From Tatumella sp. JGM91 (GTDB taxonomy: Bacteria; Pseudomonadota; Gammaproteobacteria; Enterobacterales; Enterobacteriaceae): a stretch of 64,000 nt of DNA. The number at the start of each line of letters is the position of its first letter. Position 1 is the first letter of the stretch. The stretch is taken from contig NZ_JAERJP010000014.1 in the NCBI RefSeq assembly GCF_018257575.1, forward strand, positions 1 to 64,000, in the 5' to 3' direction. Shown here one piece after another: positions 45,042 to 57,347 of the stretch. Position numbers and translations under genes: made by a program. The notes beneath the pieces are model-generated. The model ran no database searches. It saw only the letters and a list, made by a program, of their open reading frames with translations, and had not been told where the DNA came from.

Positions 45042-45743
45042 CCTCCGTTCAGCCGCGGCAGCAGTACCGAGACGCTGTGCTACTTTTCTCTGCGGGCCTG
45101 CTCAGTAGCCGCTTTATGTGCTTTTCCCCGGCCATGGCATGCCGGCCGGGGAGCGGCTCTCTGCCGGGGTGAAGGATAATTAATTATTGTCAGTCACTAT
45201 CCGTCCGCAGTAATAATATCAATCTGTCACTGATTATTTATAGACAGACAATCCGTCACAACAGCATGACGAAACACACGCTTAATCCCCCGCCAGGGAG
45301 GCAGCTATGTCTTGCCGGCTGAATAACCAAAAACCGATAATGCATTAAACTTCCTTAAGCTCACAATACAACAAAGATCACAGCATAATAAAAAAATACG
45401 CAAAAACATTGCTGATTCCCCCGGTAAAATCATTATTAAAACAATATAATTAAGCAGTAATAAAAATTAACCAATGAAAAATAAATTGAAATTAAATTTC
45501 ATCAGCTTAGCGATCACTAAACAGTGATTTTCTGAACAATCTGACTAACTAGCAATTAATGTTAAAAAAACACAATGACATTCATAATAAAAACCGAAAG
45601 AAATATAAAGCATCAAATAACAAAATAGCTGCGGGTGGCTGATATTTAATTTCTTCACAACATAACGCACCGGAGAAAATAGTATTTTATAAATCCATAA
45701 CCAACTTTAACACTTACTTCAACATTCATACAGAGACTGAATA
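45042..45743. other. AT-rich gap between gsiD and aspT
   Basis: A 702-nt gap. Its first part contains a GC-rich 8-bp hairpin (45126-45133 with 45144-45151), a likely 3' end for the gsi transcript. The rest, from about 45340, is strongly AT-rich with many short A/T runs, unlike the surrounding DNA. It probably holds the aspT promoter and perhaps H-NS-type silencing. A 13-codon reading with a strong ribosome site at 45307 is listed separately. Confidence 0.5.
45307..45348 (+). CDS. Possible 13-residue leader peptide upstream of aspT
   Basis: ATG at 45307 follows AGGGAGG at a 6-nt spacing, one of the best ribosome sites in the window, and opens MSCRLNNQKPIMH then TAA. It lies 395 nt before aspT in the long leader-like region. 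It may be a regulatory upstream reading frame; there is no homology support. Confidence 0.25.
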   Translation: MSCRLNNQKPIMH

Positions 45744-49098
<3,355 letters not shown>

Positions 49099-49121
49099 TC
49101 CTGTCGTGCACTCACGGTATT

Positions 49122-49157
49122 CTGTCGTGTTTCCTGCCGCGGGCCGGGACACGACAG
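49122..49157. terminator. Hairpin between aspD and the convergent yceI-like gene
   Basis: A perfect 9-bp stem (49122-49130 with 49149-49157) lies 24 nt after the aspD stop. It could serve both convergent genes. Confidence 0.5.
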
Positions 49158-49184
49158 CCTGTTTCATCTCCCCGTTTCCGCTGA

Positions 49185-49742
49185 TTATCCGCCGGTACTG
49201 TCAGCATATAACACAATATCGACGCGGATCGGATCACTGACAATTACCGGATATTGCCCCATAGCAAAAGACCGACGGGAAAGGGTGGTTTGTGCGGATA
49301 AACGAATACGCTGTGCAGACACACGGCGTTGCTGAGCAAATAATATCAGTGACTTACGGACATTTTTGATCTGCAGACTGCCAAATACCCGGTAACGTCC
49401 GTCAGGCAGTGCCACCATCCGGTTGCTGCTGAACACTGCTTCAGGGTATTTTTCCTGATCAAAAAAAGCAGCACTTTTTAATGCGCGGGTCAGCAGCCAG
49501 TTATTGGCGTCCAGTGCAGCAATCGGTAGCCTGGCCTGCAGACGAATTTGTGAATCCTGCTGTTGATCAAAATTTATCTCTCCCTGAACAGCCGATAAAC
49601 GGGCATGGTATTCCCGCACCCCAATCATTTGCCAGTATAATTCGAGATGGCTGAGCTGCGGATTAATCAGATACTGTCCGGCTACCCCTGCTAACGGGAG
49701 ACAGGCAACAATCATCACCAGTAATTTTATGGCCGGGGACAT
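49185..49742 (-). CDS. YceI-family periplasmic protein
   Basis: A 185-aa protein with a signal peptide (MSPAIKLLVMIVACLPLAGVAG). The YceI lipocalin-like fold is suggested by GQYLINPQLSHLELYWQMIG, VQGEINFDQQQDSQIRL, FFDQEKYPEAVFSSNRM and the GSLQIKNVRKSLIL strand. YceI proteins bind long polyprenoid or lipid-type ligands; some are base- or stress-induced. The family's usual 'H-x-V' surface at the first strand is altered (LSHLELYW). The ligand is unknown. Confidence 0.75.
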   Translation of the reverse strand: MSPAIKLLVMIVACLPLAGVAGQYLINPQLSHLELYWQMIGVREYHARLSAVQGEINFDQQQDSQIRLQARLPIAALDANNWLLTRALKSAAFFDQEKYPEAVFSSNRMVALPDGRYRVFGSLQIKNVRKSLILFAQQRRVSAQRIRLSAQTTLSRRSFAMGQYPVIVSDPIRVDIVLYADSTGG

Positions 49743-49842
49743 ACCTTTTCCGCCCGATAACTTAACAGACTCCGATGATAAACGCTTCGCGTAGGATTTA
49801 ACAGCGACAGGCTCCCGGCCTCGGCAGCCTGTTTCCGGGCCG

Positions 49843-50970
49843 CTATCGGGCCGCTGTCTCAGCGTTTTGTGGCAGAATAAAAGGTTCCCCCAGAGTCAGC
49901 ATCAGACGATTCGCCCAGGCAAAGAAAGCTGCTGACTGAATCAGATCCGTTATTTCCAGCACCGGGAGAGAGAGATCACTCAGGGTCCGCAGGTGTGTCG
50001 CAGTCAGTTGCGGAGGCGTCAGAGACAGGGCCGCAACCGCCTCAATTTCGGCCTGCCAGCGCTCTGACTGTCCGGCGGATAACGGGTCTCCCGGCTGAAC
50101 CTGTAGCAGCAGTGCCACTTCATCACGTTTCTTAGACAACTGGCTGGCCTTACGGGCATGGACCGAAGCGCAATAAATACAGCCATTCACTTTACTGGTC
50201 ACCGCTGCCGCCAGCTCACGCTCGGCGCGGGGCAATCCGCCGGGCGTATAAAAAATGCCTTTATCGGTTAATGTCCGCTGTTCCAGTACCGGCAGATCAC
50301 GCCCCAGTAAACGGAAATATGCCGAGTTCTGATGGCCAAAACCTGTCAGGATCTCCTGCTGTTGCGGAGTAAACTCTGTCAGTGGTTTTGGCGCTAACCA
50401 GGGCTCCCAGCCAAGAGTTTTCTGGGTAAACGCGACCGGGGCTGGTTGCTGTTGTTGTGTCTGCGGGTGAGTATGCCAGCGGCCTGCACACACCGGAGGG
50501 TTAGGCTCACCGGCAGAAGGGGCCTGGTGATCTGCCAGTAACCGGAAACCGCTGATTAACCGGCTCTGGAAACTGACAAAAGCAATCAGCTGTGCCAGGG
50601 TGACAATAGTGTCTGTCTGCCAGCCAGCCTGCTGCAAGTGCTGTATATCATCCGGCCCGCACGCCACCGGCTCGAACGTCAGCCGGCGGGCAAAACTCAG
50701 GGCCGCCGTCAGCGCGGCAGAAGGCTGCGCCGCCGGGCTCAGGGACGCATAATGTTGTTGTAATGCTGTGAGCTGGTGCCAGGCCGCCACTTGTGCCGCA
50801 ATCAGGGTACGCAGGGCCAGCGGAAAGTCATCACTGCCGCGACTGAACAGCGCCTGATAACTGCCCTGTGTATGTTCGGTTGCCTGCTGACGGATTACGC
50901 GGCTTTTCGCCAGTTCAGAGCCGGCGCTGATACCCGCTAAATACTGAACCACATCATAATTTTCACTCAT
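49843..50970 (-). CDS. Fused CMD/alkylhydroperoxidase-domain protein
   Basis: A 375-aa protein with two AhpD/carboxymuconolactone-decarboxylase-type halves. Residues about 1-160 form a CMD-like domain without the redox CxxC. Residues about 190-370 contain the active-type motif SKVNGCIYCASVHARKAS (C-x-x-C-x3-H). The halves resemble what I know as the Avi_7170 (CMD) and Avi_7169 (alkylhydroperoxidase) families, normally described with a KPN_01858-type flavin monooxygenase and a KPN_01854-type ABC transporter. Its start overlaps the monooxygenase stop by 4 nt. It may detoxify a peroxide or sulfur by-product of the monooxygenase. Confidence 0.78.
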   Translation of the reverse strand: MSENYDVVQYLAGISAGSELAKSRVIRQQATEHTQGSYQALFSRGSDDFPLALRTLIAAQVAAWHQLTALQQHYASLSPAAQPSAALTAALSFARRLTFEPVACGPDDIQHLQQAGWQTDTIVTLAQLIAFVSFQSRLISGFRLLADHQAPSAGEPNPPVCAGRWHTHPQTQQQQPAPVAFTQKTLGWEPWLAPKPLTEFTPQQQEILTGFGHQNSAYFRLLGRDLPVLEQRTLTDKGIFYTPGGLPRAERELAAAVTSKVNGCIYCASVHARKASQLSKKRDEVALLLQVQPGDPLSAGQSERWQAEIEAVAALSLTPPQLTATHLRTLSDLSLPVLEITDLIQSAAFFAWANRLMLTLGEPFILPQNAETAAR

Positions 50971-51992
50971 AGAGACCTCTCCGGTAAAGACTCCGGGGCA
51001 GTATTACGCAGCACCGGGGTAATATAACGCGACAGTAATTCCAGCGAACGCAGTACATCCCCGTGTTCCGGCTCCACGGAATGAACCTGGAAGGAGATAT
51101 CCGTGACCCGTGACAGGCAACTGTCACGCAGCAGAGATGCCAGTACATCCGGCGGGTCGCCGATATGCGCATCAAACTGCCCGATATAGTCGTCAAGGGT
51201 TTCACCCCGCAACTGATGACCCGACTGGCGGTAACCTTCGGCCTGCGCCGTCAGGCCAGGTAACGCAATCTTACGGGCATACTGCCGGTCATCGGCGACA
51301 AACGCGGTACGGGATGCCAGAATCCGCGGTTCAGTTCCGGCAGGCAGAGCCGCCAGATAGGCATCAATCAGCGGATTTTGCAGTTCATCCAGAGCCAGTC
51401 CCGGCTGACCCGCCGGTCGCGGCTGGGTACGGGATAACATCAGCCCGAGGCCTGCTTTACCGGCTCTTTCCGCGCCTTCTGCGGAGAAAGTGGCAATCCA
51501 GAGTTTATCTGTCAGTTGCGGGGCCGCAGGGTACAGGCAATTCGCGGTCTGCTGTAACGGTGCCCCTCGCAGCCCCTGCTGTAAAACAGCCAGATTCGCG
51601 GCAAACGTCTCCGCCCGCTGATCAAAAGTTTGTCCGAAAGGTTCAAACGAGCCCGGGGTTCCCCCGGAGCCCAGCCCCAGTTCCAGGCGCCCGCCGGTCA
51701 GCAGATCCAGTACCGCGGCATCCTCTGCCACCCGTATCGCATTTTCCATCGGCAGGGTGATAATCGCCGTCCCGAGACGGATTTTCCTGGTATGGGCACC
51801 GGCATGGGCCAGGAATAATAACGGCGACGGCAGCCCGCCTTCATGCTCATGAAAATGGTGCTGGGCGACCCAGGCACTGTCAAAACCCAATGCCTCCGCA
51901 TGGCAGATCTGTTCTGTTGCCAGCCGGTAACGTTCTCCGGCCGGCGCTTTTTCCAGTAACCGGGTAAAAAAACCTATCCGTTTTGCGGTCAT
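50967..51992 (-). CDS. Luciferase-like flavin-dependent monooxygenase (KPN_01858-type)
   Basis: A 341-aa LLM-class oxidoreductase with the bacterial-luciferase TIM barrel. Visible parts are CHAEALGFDSAWVAQHHFHEHEGG, IRLGTAIITLPMENAIRVAEDAAVLDLLTGGRLELGLG (here split across the FMN-binding strands) and VTDISFQVHSVEPEHGDV at the end. Such enzymes use FMNH2 and O2 to oxidise or cleave small organics, including C-S bonds in sulfonates. It is coupled by 4-nt overlaps to the ATPase before it and the fused peroxidase after it. The substrate is presumably what the ABC system imports. Confidence 0.85.
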   Translation of the reverse strand: MTAKRIGFFTRLLEKAPAGERYRLATEQICHAEALGFDSAWVAQHHFHEHEGGLPSPLLFLAHAGAHTRKIRLGTAIITLPMENAIRVAEDAAVLDLLTGGRLELGLGSGGTPGSFEPFGQTFDQRAETFAANLAVLQQGLRGAPLQQTANCLYPAAPQLTDKLWIATFSAEGAERAGKAGLGLMLSRTQPRPAGQPGLALDELQNPLIDAYLAALPAGTEPRILASRTAFVADDRQYARKIALPGLTAQAEGYRQSGHQLRGETLDDYIGQFDAHIGDPPDVLASLLRDSCLSRVTDISFQVHSVEPEHGDVLRSLELLSRYITPVLRNTAPESLPERSL

Positions 51993-53614
51993 ATATGCAC
52001 CTCCTGCGCTGGCGTAAATGAGGGTATCGCAGTAATCAGCTGCCGGGTGTATTCGTTCTGTGGCGCAGAAAACAGCTGTTCGGTACTGCCATGTTCTACC
52101 AGCTGACCGTTACGTAATACGGAGACCTGATGAGCAATACGGCGTACCACCTGTAAATCATGGGTAATAAATAAATACGTCAGTGACAGCTTTTGCTGTA
52201 ATTCCCTGAGTAATGTCAGGATCTGCGACTGCACCGTAACATCCAGCGCCGAGGTTGCCTCATCCAGTACCAGAATTTCCGGCCGGAGGATCAATGCACG
52301 GGCAATCGCCACCCGCTGCCGCTGTCCTCCGGATAACTGATGCGCCCGCCGTGATAACAGGGACGGATCTAAGGCTACCTGAGCCGCAGCGGTTTCCACC
52401 TGTTGCTGACGCTGCTGTCGTGTCAGATTATGAAAATTGAGTAACGGCTCTTCAATCACCGAGAACAGGGTCTGACGCGGGTCAAGAGATGAAAAAGGGT
52501 TCTGATACACGAACTGGATTTTCTGTCGTAACTGCCGCCAGCCCTGGCGGGATAAGCTGGCGACACTCTGTCCGCTGATTTCGATACTGCCACTGTCTGC
52601 CTGTTCAAATCCCAGCAGAATACGGGCCAGAGTGGTTTTTCCGGAACCTGACTCGCCGACCAGTGCATGGGTCGTGCCCCGCAGTACTGTCAGAGAAATA
52701 TCCTGCAACGCCTGCATCTGCTGGCGATGATTAAGAGAAAATCGCTTACGGACTGCCTGCATACGGATTACCGCAGGGCTGTCAGGCTCCGCCACCGGCA
52801 GCGGGACAGTCGTATAGTTTTGTCGTACATCAGCCAGTAATTGTGCAGTATAAGGGTGCTGTGGCTGACGGATCACCTGCGCTGTAGTGCCCTGTTCCAG
52901 TAACCGCCCTTCTCGGAATACCGCCAGCCGGTCTGCATGTTCACTGGCCAGGGCCAGATCATGGGTAACGAACAGTACCGCAGTCCCGTAGTCATGTCGC
53001 AATTCATCAATCAGCGTCATGATATGTTTTTGTACCGTAACATCCAGTGCGCTGGTGGGTTCATCGGCAATGATCAATGCCGGTTTTAAAGCAATGGCAA
53101 TAGCAATTAATACCCGTTGTTTCATGCCCCCGGACAGCTGATGCGGATACTGAAGAATTCGCTGTTGCGGATGACTCAGTCCGACCCGTTGGAACAGTTC
53201 TGTCACACGCTGCCGGCGCTGGCGACGTGACAGGCGATCCCCGCCCAGCAACAGCACTTCTCCCACCTGCTCACCCAGCGTTTTTAACGGGTTAAGGGAG
53301 TCAGCCGGATCCTGCGGGATCAGTGAAATCTGCGATCCCCGCAAACTGTCCAGCCTGGCGGAAGACCACTGGCTGATATCTTCGCCATTAAACCGGATAT
53401 GGCCTGCGCTGCGGCGGCCATTTTCCGCTAACAAACCGATAACCGCCTGAGCGGTGGTCGTTTTTCCTGACCCGGATTCACCCACCACTGCCAGCATTTC
53501 ACCGGCATTCAGAGTCAGGCTGATACTATGGACGGTCTCCCGCCACGGGTCAGCGGAATGATAAGCAATACTCAGCTCTTCCAGTTGTAACACCGGCAAT
53601 CTCTGAAGGGTCAT
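51989..53614 (-). CDS. Peptide-type ABC transporter ATPase, two fused nucleotide-binding domains
   Basis: A 541-aa ATPase of the Dpp/Opp class with two complete domains. The first has Walker A GESGSGKTTTAQ, signature LSGGMKQRV and Walker B LIIADEPTSALD. The second has GESGSGKTTLAR, LSGGQRQRVAIARAL and ILVLDEATSALD. The second domain also keeps the OppF-like QFVYQNPFSSLDPRQT. It overlaps both the permease gene and the monooxygenase gene by 4 nt. Confidence 0.92.
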   Translation of the reverse strand: MTLQRLPVLQLEELSIAYHSADPWRETVHSISLTLNAGEMLAVVGESGSGKTTTAQAVIGLLAENGRRSAGHIRFNGEDISQWSSARLDSLRGSQISLIPQDPADSLNPLKTLGEQVGEVLLLGGDRLSRRQRRQRVTELFQRVGLSHPQQRILQYPHQLSGGMKQRVLIAIAIALKPALIIADEPTSALDVTVQKHIMTLIDELRHDYGTAVLFVTHDLALASEHADRLAVFREGRLLEQGTTAQVIRQPQHPYTAQLLADVRQNYTTVPLPVAEPDSPAVIRMQAVRKRFSLNHRQQMQALQDISLTVLRGTTHALVGESGSGKTTLARILLGFEQADSGSIEISGQSVASLSRQGWRQLRQKIQFVYQNPFSSLDPRQTLFSVIEEPLLNFHNLTRQQRQQQVETAAAQVALDPSLLSRRAHQLSGGQRQRVAIARALILRPEILVLDEATSALDVTVQSQILTLLRELQQKLSLTYLFITHDLQVVRRIAHQVSVLRNGQLVEHGSTEQLFSAPQNEYTRQLITAIPSFTPAQEVHI

Positions 53615-54456
53615 GAGACTTCTCCTGAAAAATAGCGGCTGATGCGGTTAGCTGCCAGCACCACCACAATAACCACCCCGCCCGGGAAAGCAGCCAGCCA
53701 CCAGGCCGTTGCCAGATAATTACGCCCTTCGGCAATCAATAATCCCCATTCCGGTACCGGTGGCGGGCTGCCAAATCCCAGAAAACTCAGGGTTGAGAGT
53801 GCCAGAATAGCCTGACCAAACTGTAAGGCGGAAAACGCCAGCAGCGTGGGTAAGGCATTTGGCAGGACATGTCGCAGAAAGACCGATAAAAAGTGCCCGC
53901 CGCTGCCAAATGCCGCCTCGATATAATCCTGATGACGGATACGTAATACCTCGGTGCGCGACAGACGGGCAAAATTTGCCACCGAAGCACAGCCCACGGC
54001 CAGCGCCGCATGCAGAGTTCCGGCTCCCAGCAGGATAATAATGCTCAGCGACAATAACAGTGCCGGTATTGATAGCAGTACATCCACCAGCCGCATAACC
54101 AGGTTGTCTATCCTTAAACGACTGAAACCCGCCAGCATGCCGACAGCGCCGCCCGCCACCAGCCCGACAGCAACCGCCGCAGTCGCAGCCGATAATGACC
54201 AGCGGGTGCCATAAATAATCCGGCTTAACAGGTCACGCCCCAGCTGATCGGTACCCAGCCAGTGATGACTGTCGGGAGGGGTCAGCTGGATACCGGCAAT
54301 ACCATCATAGGGGTTGTAGCGGGTAAACCACTGGGGAAACAGGGCAGCCAGTATTGCCAGTACAATCACAGTGGTGGCCAGCAGTAATCCCGGTTTGAGA
54401 TCAGGACGCCGCCGGGGGCTATGGGCAGAAACGCTTAACAGACTGGTCATACTCAT
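53611..54456 (-). CDS. Peptide-type ABC transporter permease (DppC-like)
   Basis: A 281-aa inner-membrane permease. The OppC-type features are HWLGTDQLGRDLLSRIIYGTR, the ABC-interaction loop EVLRIRHQDYIEAAFGSGGH...LRHVLPN and the C-terminal WLAAFPGGVVIVVVLAANR. It pairs with the DppB-like permease encoded immediately upstream with a 4-nt overlap. Confidence 0.9.
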   Translation of the reverse strand: MSMTSLLSVSAHSPRRRPDLKPGLLLATTVIVLAILAALFPQWFTRYNPYDGIAGIQLTPPDSHHWLGTDQLGRDLLSRIIYGTRWSLSAATAAVAVGLVAGGAVGMLAGFSRLRIDNLVMRLVDVLLSIPALLLSLSIIILLGAGTLHAALAVGCASVANFARLSRTEVLRIRHQDYIEAAFGSGGHFLSVFLRHVLPNALPTLLAFSALQFGQAILALSTLSFLGFGSPPPVPEWGLLIAEGRNYLATAWWLAAFPGGVVIVVVLAANRISRYFSGEVS

Positions 54457-55397
54457 AGTTTCCTCCCCGACAGACTATTCAGGCGCGGATCGAGTAACGG
54501 AGTCAGCAGATCTGCCAACAGATTACTCACCACATAGGACAGCGCTGATATCATCACTATGGCTTGTAATACATTTTCGTCTCTGGCGTTGACTGCCTGC
54601 CAGGTCACCTGTCCCAGCCCGTTCAGCCCGAAAACCGTTTCAGTGACCAGTGCTCCGGCAATCAGCTCACCGAGCAGCAGACCGGCCACCGTCAGCAGTG
54701 GCAGGCTGGCGTTCCGCAGAATATGGCGAAACAGCACCCGACGCTGGCTGGCTCCGCGGGCGCGGGCAGCGGCGACAAAAGGCCGGGTACGTACCTGATC
54801 AATACTGCGCATAAAAATCTGTGCCAGCGGCGCGGCAATCGGGACCGCCAGGGTGATCACCGGCAGGATCATTCCGCCGATCGGCGATGGATTGATCACT
54901 GAGACCCAGTTCAGTTGAAAAGAGAAGATCTGGATCAATACGATCCCCAGCCAGAATACAGGCAGAGAAACCAGTAATGACGGTAGTGAAAGCAGTATAT
55001 TACGCAGCCAGTTCAGCCCCGGTAACCAGGCGAGGATCGCCAGCCCGGGGCCTGCCACCAGCGCCAGCAGAAAACCGGGGATCACCAGTTTCAGGGTCTG
55101 TGGCAGGTTAGTCGCCAGCACCTGGCTGACCGGCACCCCCAGCTGGACCGAATAGCCCAGATTACCATGTAGTATCGCCAGTAAAGCCGAAATATACTGC
55201 TGCCAGCCGGGTACCCCCTCACCGTATAACTTACGCATCTGAGCAATCTGTTCCGCACTCAAACCCAGCGAAGGATCAAGGAATTTGATCATAATCGCGT
55301 CGCCGGGCAGTAGCTGCAGCAGAATAAAAGACAGTGTCCACGCCGCCCATAACACCAGAACGCCCTGTAACAACCGTTGCAGTAAATAGCGTGCCAT
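54453..55397 (-). CDS. Peptide-type ABC transporter permease (DppB-like)
   Basis: A 314-aa inner-membrane permease with six helices. The N-terminus MARYLLQRLLQGVLVLWAAW is OppB-like, and the EAA loop is in AAARARGASQRRVLFRHILRN. It lies 15 nt after the binding-protein gene. Part of one ABC importer with the neighbouring genes. Confidence 0.9.
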   Translation of the reverse strand: MARYLLQRLLQGVLVLWAAWTLSFILLQLLPGDAIMIKFLDPSLGLSAEQIAQMRKLYGEGVPGWQQYISALLAILHGNLGYSVQLGVPVSQVLATNLPQTLKLVIPGFLLALVAGPGLAILAWLPGLNWLRNILLSLPSLLVSLPVFWLGIVLIQIFSFQLNWVSVINPSPIGGMILPVITLAVPIAAPLAQIFMRSIDQVRTRPFVAAARARGASQRRVLFRHILRNASLPLLTVAGLLLGELIAGALVTETVFGLNGLGQVTWQAVNARDENVLQAIVMISALSYVVSNLLADLLTPLLDPRLNSLSGRKL

Positions 55398-55412
55398 TAT
55401 CCGGTCTCCCGC

Positions 55413-57044
55413 TTATTTCTTAGCCAGCCAGGCATCGTAAAATGACGGACGTCCGACGGCTTCAAAACTGATCCCTTTCAGCCATTTAGCCCCGGCAAAT
55501 ACCTGCGGTTCTTCAAAGACAGGGATTACATAAGCCTGTTCCAGCAGATAACGCTGAGCCTCGCCGGTCAGTTTCAGACGCTGAGCGTTATCCGTTTCCT
55601 GCGAGATCTTCAGTAACAGCTGATCGAGTTTGTCATCACGGAAATGTTTAACCTTATCGCTGAGACCACCTTTTTGCAGCAGTGCATCACGGTTTGTCGG
55701 ATAAAACATACTTTTAATCACATCAGGATCCGCCCGGCCGACCTCAGAAACGGTCAGCGGTGCTTTCAGCGGGTCGAGGTTATTCAGTACCGTTGTCCCT
55801 GCATCAGCCGGACGCACATTCAGTACCACGCCGATTTCACGCCACTGGCGGGCAATCAGCTGCAGGACTTCCTTGTTCTGGGGTTGAGGCAGAGAAACGT
55901 AAACACTCAGTGATAACGGTATTCCCTGCTTCTGACGGATACCATTGCTGCCGGGCAGCCAGCCGGCTTCATCCAGTAATTTCTTCGCCTGTTGAGGATC
56001 ACTGGTCAGCAGGTTTTTTAACGGTATATACCCCGGGGCGGTCGATGCCAGTACCGAGGTTGCGGCCGGATAGTTGTCAGAAAACAGGGTTTCCACAATT
56101 TGCTGGCGGTTTGTTGCCAGGGAAAGTGCTTTGCGTACACGAATATCAGAGACCCGCGGGTTATCCGGACGGAAACTCAGGCTGTCATTGACACCACGGG
56201 TGGCTTCGGCATAGACCGGCAGATGCTGTGCTGTAACCCGTTTCTCATCATAAGCCTGTATCTGACGGATAAAGTCAGCCTGTCCGGCCAGCAGTGCACC
56301 GATGCGGACACCATCTTCCGGCGTCACAATCAATTTAATCCCGTCGAGATAAGCCGGTCCCTGATGCGGATCATTACTCGGTCCCCAGTGATAATCCGGA
56401 CGGGCCACCAGATCCAGTTCATGACCCAGGGTTTCTGATTTCACCACAAAAGGCCCGGAACCGATAATATTGCGTGCATCACCCAGCTGATCGAAATTTT
56501 TATCTAATGTGGATAATGACACCAGACCGGAACCTATGGTCGATGTCCCTTGTAAAAACCCTGGTGAAGGCTTTTTAAAATAGAATTTTACGGTCAGCGG
56601 ATCAATAACCTGGCTATGATCGTAATTATTAATCACTTCTGAGACCGGAAAATGTTTTTCTCTATTTCCCAGACCATAAGTATCAAAATTTTTCGCAACC
56701 GCTGCGGCATCCAGCGGAGTACCATCAGAAAAAGTGACTCCCGGACGTAATTTAAATGTCCATTCCGTCTTTTGCGGATTACTGCTCCAGCTTTCGGCAA
56801 TCCAGGGTTCAATGGCCAGTGTTTTAGGATTCTGCCAGGTCAGTTTATCGGTTAACTGGTTGAGGATACCGCCATTAGGGTAAAAGCCGCCCGCCGGAGG
56901 ATACAGGTTAGTGTGTGCCTGCTGTTCCAGATAAATTAACGTTCCCCCGTGCTGTGGATTATCTGCTGACCAGGCAGGCAGGGATGCCACCAACAGCGAT
57001 ACCAGTATCTGTTTTTTAAATCCTGCGACGCGCCATCTTTTCAT
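55413..57044 (-). CDS. Peptide-type ABC transporter periplasmic binding protein (KPN_01854-type)
   Basis: A 543-aa SBP_bac_5 receptor. The frame opens at 57095, but the ATG at 57044 has a GAGG site 6 nt upstream and yields a proper signal peptide (MKRWRVAGFKKQILVSLLVA... ending PAWSA). Motifs include HGGTLIYLEQQAHTNLYPP, EWTFKLRPGVTFSDGTPLDA and GSGPFVVKSETLGHELDL. It heads the five-gene operon with permeases, ATPase, monooxygenase and fused peroxidase. It resembles the KPN_01854 family as I recall it; the ligand is unknown, and the Cbl-type regulator next door points to an organosulfur compound. Confidence 0.87.
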   Translation of the reverse strand: MKRWRVAGFKKQILVSLLVASLPAWSADNPQHGGTLIYLEQQAHTNLYPPAGGFYPNGGILNQLTDKLTWQNPKTLAIEPWIAESWSSNPQKTEWTFKLRPGVTFSDGTPLDAAAVAKNFDTYGLGNREKHFPVSEVINNYDHSQVIDPLTVKFYFKKPSPGFLQGTSTIGSGLVSLSTLDKNFDQLGDARNIIGSGPFVVKSETLGHELDLVARPDYHWGPSNDPHQGPAYLDGIKLIVTPEDGVRIGALLAGQADFIRQIQAYDEKRVTAQHLPVYAEATRGVNDSLSFRPDNPRVSDIRVRKALSLATNRQQIVETLFSDNYPAATSVLASTAPGYIPLKNLLTSDPQQAKKLLDEAGWLPGSNGIRQKQGIPLSLSVYVSLPQPQNKEVLQLIARQWREIGVVLNVRPADAGTTVLNNLDPLKAPLTVSEVGRADPDVIKSMFYPTNRDALLQKGGLSDKVKHFRDDKLDQLLLKISQETDNAQRLKLTGEAQRYLLEQAYVIPVFEEPQVFAGAKWLKGISFEAVGRPSFYDAWLAKK

Positions 57045-57347
57045 CCACTGCCTCTTTATTATTGTACTCAGACCGTTATTCATAATAAGAGCCACTGTTT
57101 TCAGAATTGAAATAACAAAAATGGCATAGCTTGTGTGAAAAAAAACTATCCGGAAGTCATACTTTTCCGGCCATACGTTGTGCCTTTCTGCCCGCCGGTT
57201 GTTAGGGGATTGCAGATGTAAGCCTGTCAGGATGTGGATATATCCGCTGTATATACCGTTCAGGAATATATGCGAAGTTTTAATTATTTACCCCGCTAAA
57301 TAATTTTTTTTATTTTAACGGGGCAACTCTTAAAAAAAGTGAATATC
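57045..57347. promoter_or_regulatory. Divergent control region between the ABC operon and the Cbl-like regulator
   Basis: A 303-nt AT-rich region between divergent genes. Visible elements are a TTATTCATAATAA dyad just before the transporter start, a GGATATATCC palindrome near 57236-57245, and an imperfect inverted repeat (CCCCGCTAAATAA at 57291-57303 against TATTTTAACGGGG at 57311-57323) 25 nt before the regulator start. CysB/Cbl sites are poorly conserved, so I cannot name an operator. Confidence 0.4.

Noticed and set aside
51110-51760. 216-residue open frame antisense to the flavin monooxygenase
   Set aside because: Pro/Arg-rich composition typical of a shadow frame; it lies inside a well-supported gene.
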